IMG/VR virus record: IMGVR_UViG_3300008448_013448
Location: 1 to 49,619 of that record
Direction: 5' to 3' (one strand)
Source of the DNA: a virus
DNA length: 49,619 nucleotides
Below, one piece after another: positions 49,212 through 49,619 of this stretch (positions are counted from its first letter, which is position 1; each line of letters starts with the position of its first letter). Both the position numbers and the translations under genes were made by a program. The notes beneath the pieces were generated by a model, which had not been told where the DNA came from, made no database searches, and saw only the letters and a list, made by a program, of their open reading frames with translations.

Positions 49212-49619
49212 CTTGCCCCTGACCGAAACTGGGATTCCACCAGCTAGCGTGGCCGCGCTGGCTCCTGTTTTTAAATCAAACAACATCAATTTGGTACTTA
49301 AAGACGTCAACATTGATATTGTCAATTCAATCGATTCAGTATTTTATGACACCTTCTGGGACTGGTGCCAACGTACCACTACGTTAACTGCTGACAATAA
49401 ACTCAAATTGATCAACTGGATCGACGTGTATCTTGATTCTGTGGAACCAAGTACTGACTTATTTGCAATCAGCGTGTTCAGTATTTACAGTGTTAGTTTT
49501 GCTACAATTTTTCTAGAAAGACTAAAAATTAAGTTTCCCAATACGCCGCGGCTGGTGGGCGGCAATGGTGTCAGCAGCAATTTGGGAACAGAAACACATA
49601 ACAAAACATACGGTGAATT
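49189..49619 (+). CDS. cobalamin-binding-type radical SAM protein, N-terminal part only
   Basis: The frame starts at ATG 49189 and runs off the right edge after 143 codons. Only the N-terminal domain is visible. It has NAIFFNLPLTETGIPPASVAALAPVFKSNN, then LFAISVFSIYSVSFATIFLERLKIKFPNTPRLVGGNGVS. This is the B12-binding-like Rossmann domain that precedes the radical SAM core in BchE/HpnR-type proteins (substrate-side strand, SxFSxxS, then VxGGxGxS). The DxHxxG base-off cobalamin motif is not seen, so it may be a B12-lacking member. The CxxxCxxC motif would lie beyond the window. Confidence 0.7.
   Translation, partial: MKNAIFFNLPLTETGIPPASVAALAPVFKSNNINLVLKDVNIDIVNSIDSVFYDTFWDWCQRTTTLTADNKLKLINWIDVYLDSVEPSTDLFAISVFSIYSVSFATIFLERLKIKFPNTPRLVGGNGVSSNLGTETHNKTYGE

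Noticed and set aside
1-49619. Prophage integration site, tRNA genes or insertion sequences
   Set aside because: I found no integrase, transposase, terminal inverted repeats or cloverleaf-like sequence by reading; the gene order is that of a lytic T4-like phage.

Overview
The window is a piece of a large tailed phage of the T4-like contractile-tail (myovirus) group. The diagnostic genes are baseplate proteins resembling T4 gp53, gp5, gp25 and gp6, the gp46/gp47 recombination nuclease, a gp55-like late sigma factor, and matches to the T4 late promoter TATAAATA. The style (giant structural protein, many radical SAM genes, short-chain dehydrogenase, 2OG-oxygenase-like and glycosyltransferase-like genes) resembles uncultured aquatic T4-like phages. 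I see no integrase, tRNA, rRNA or CRISPR array. The host cannot be named from this sequence.

Left cluster (1-11721, all minus strand): a packed accessory operon with overlapping genes. In transcription order it holds a small conserved-looking protein, two GT-A-like glycosyltransferase-fold proteins, a small unknown, a third glycosyltransferase-like protein, a radical SAM protein, a GT-like protein with a FxTEK-type motif, four more radical SAM proteins, an unknown 351-aa protein and a 33-aa basic micro-protein. Another reading frame starts at the left edge. All five radical SAM proteins have the CxxxCxxC and GGEP motifs, preceded by an N-terminal Cys array that looks like a SPASM/twitch auxiliary cluster. 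A perfect hairpin terminator at 11754-11774 separates this cluster from the structural operon.

Structural module (11794-40655, minus strand): in transcription order, a 577-aa baseplate/tail protein, a gp53-like protein, a 934-aa hub-like protein, a gp5-like hub/spike without lysozyme, a 509-aa protein with a collagen-like tract, gp25, gp6, a 4598-aa virion protein with FG-GAP propeller motifs, a 50-aa micro-ORF, and three further virion or fibre proteins. TATAAATA-like late promoters sit before several of these genes.

Right cluster (40770-49619, plus strand): after a divergent promoter region comes a sigma70-like promoter and a gp55-gp47-gp46 operon. AT-rich accessory genes are inserted within it: two sulfotransferase-like proteins, an SDR lacking its catalytic Tyr, and a two-ORF frameshifted paralogue of the left-cluster gene at 6202-7266. 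A 2OG-Fe(II)-oxygenase-like gene, an unknown gene and the N-terminus of a cobalamin-binding-type radical SAM protein follow gp46.

The best candidate for an undescribed system is the combination of a five-gene radical SAM array with glycosyltransferase-like genes, a homologue of one of these in the right cluster, and a further B12-type radical SAM there. I infer that it modifies a glycan or a protein (phage particle or host surface). The sequence does not show the substrate.
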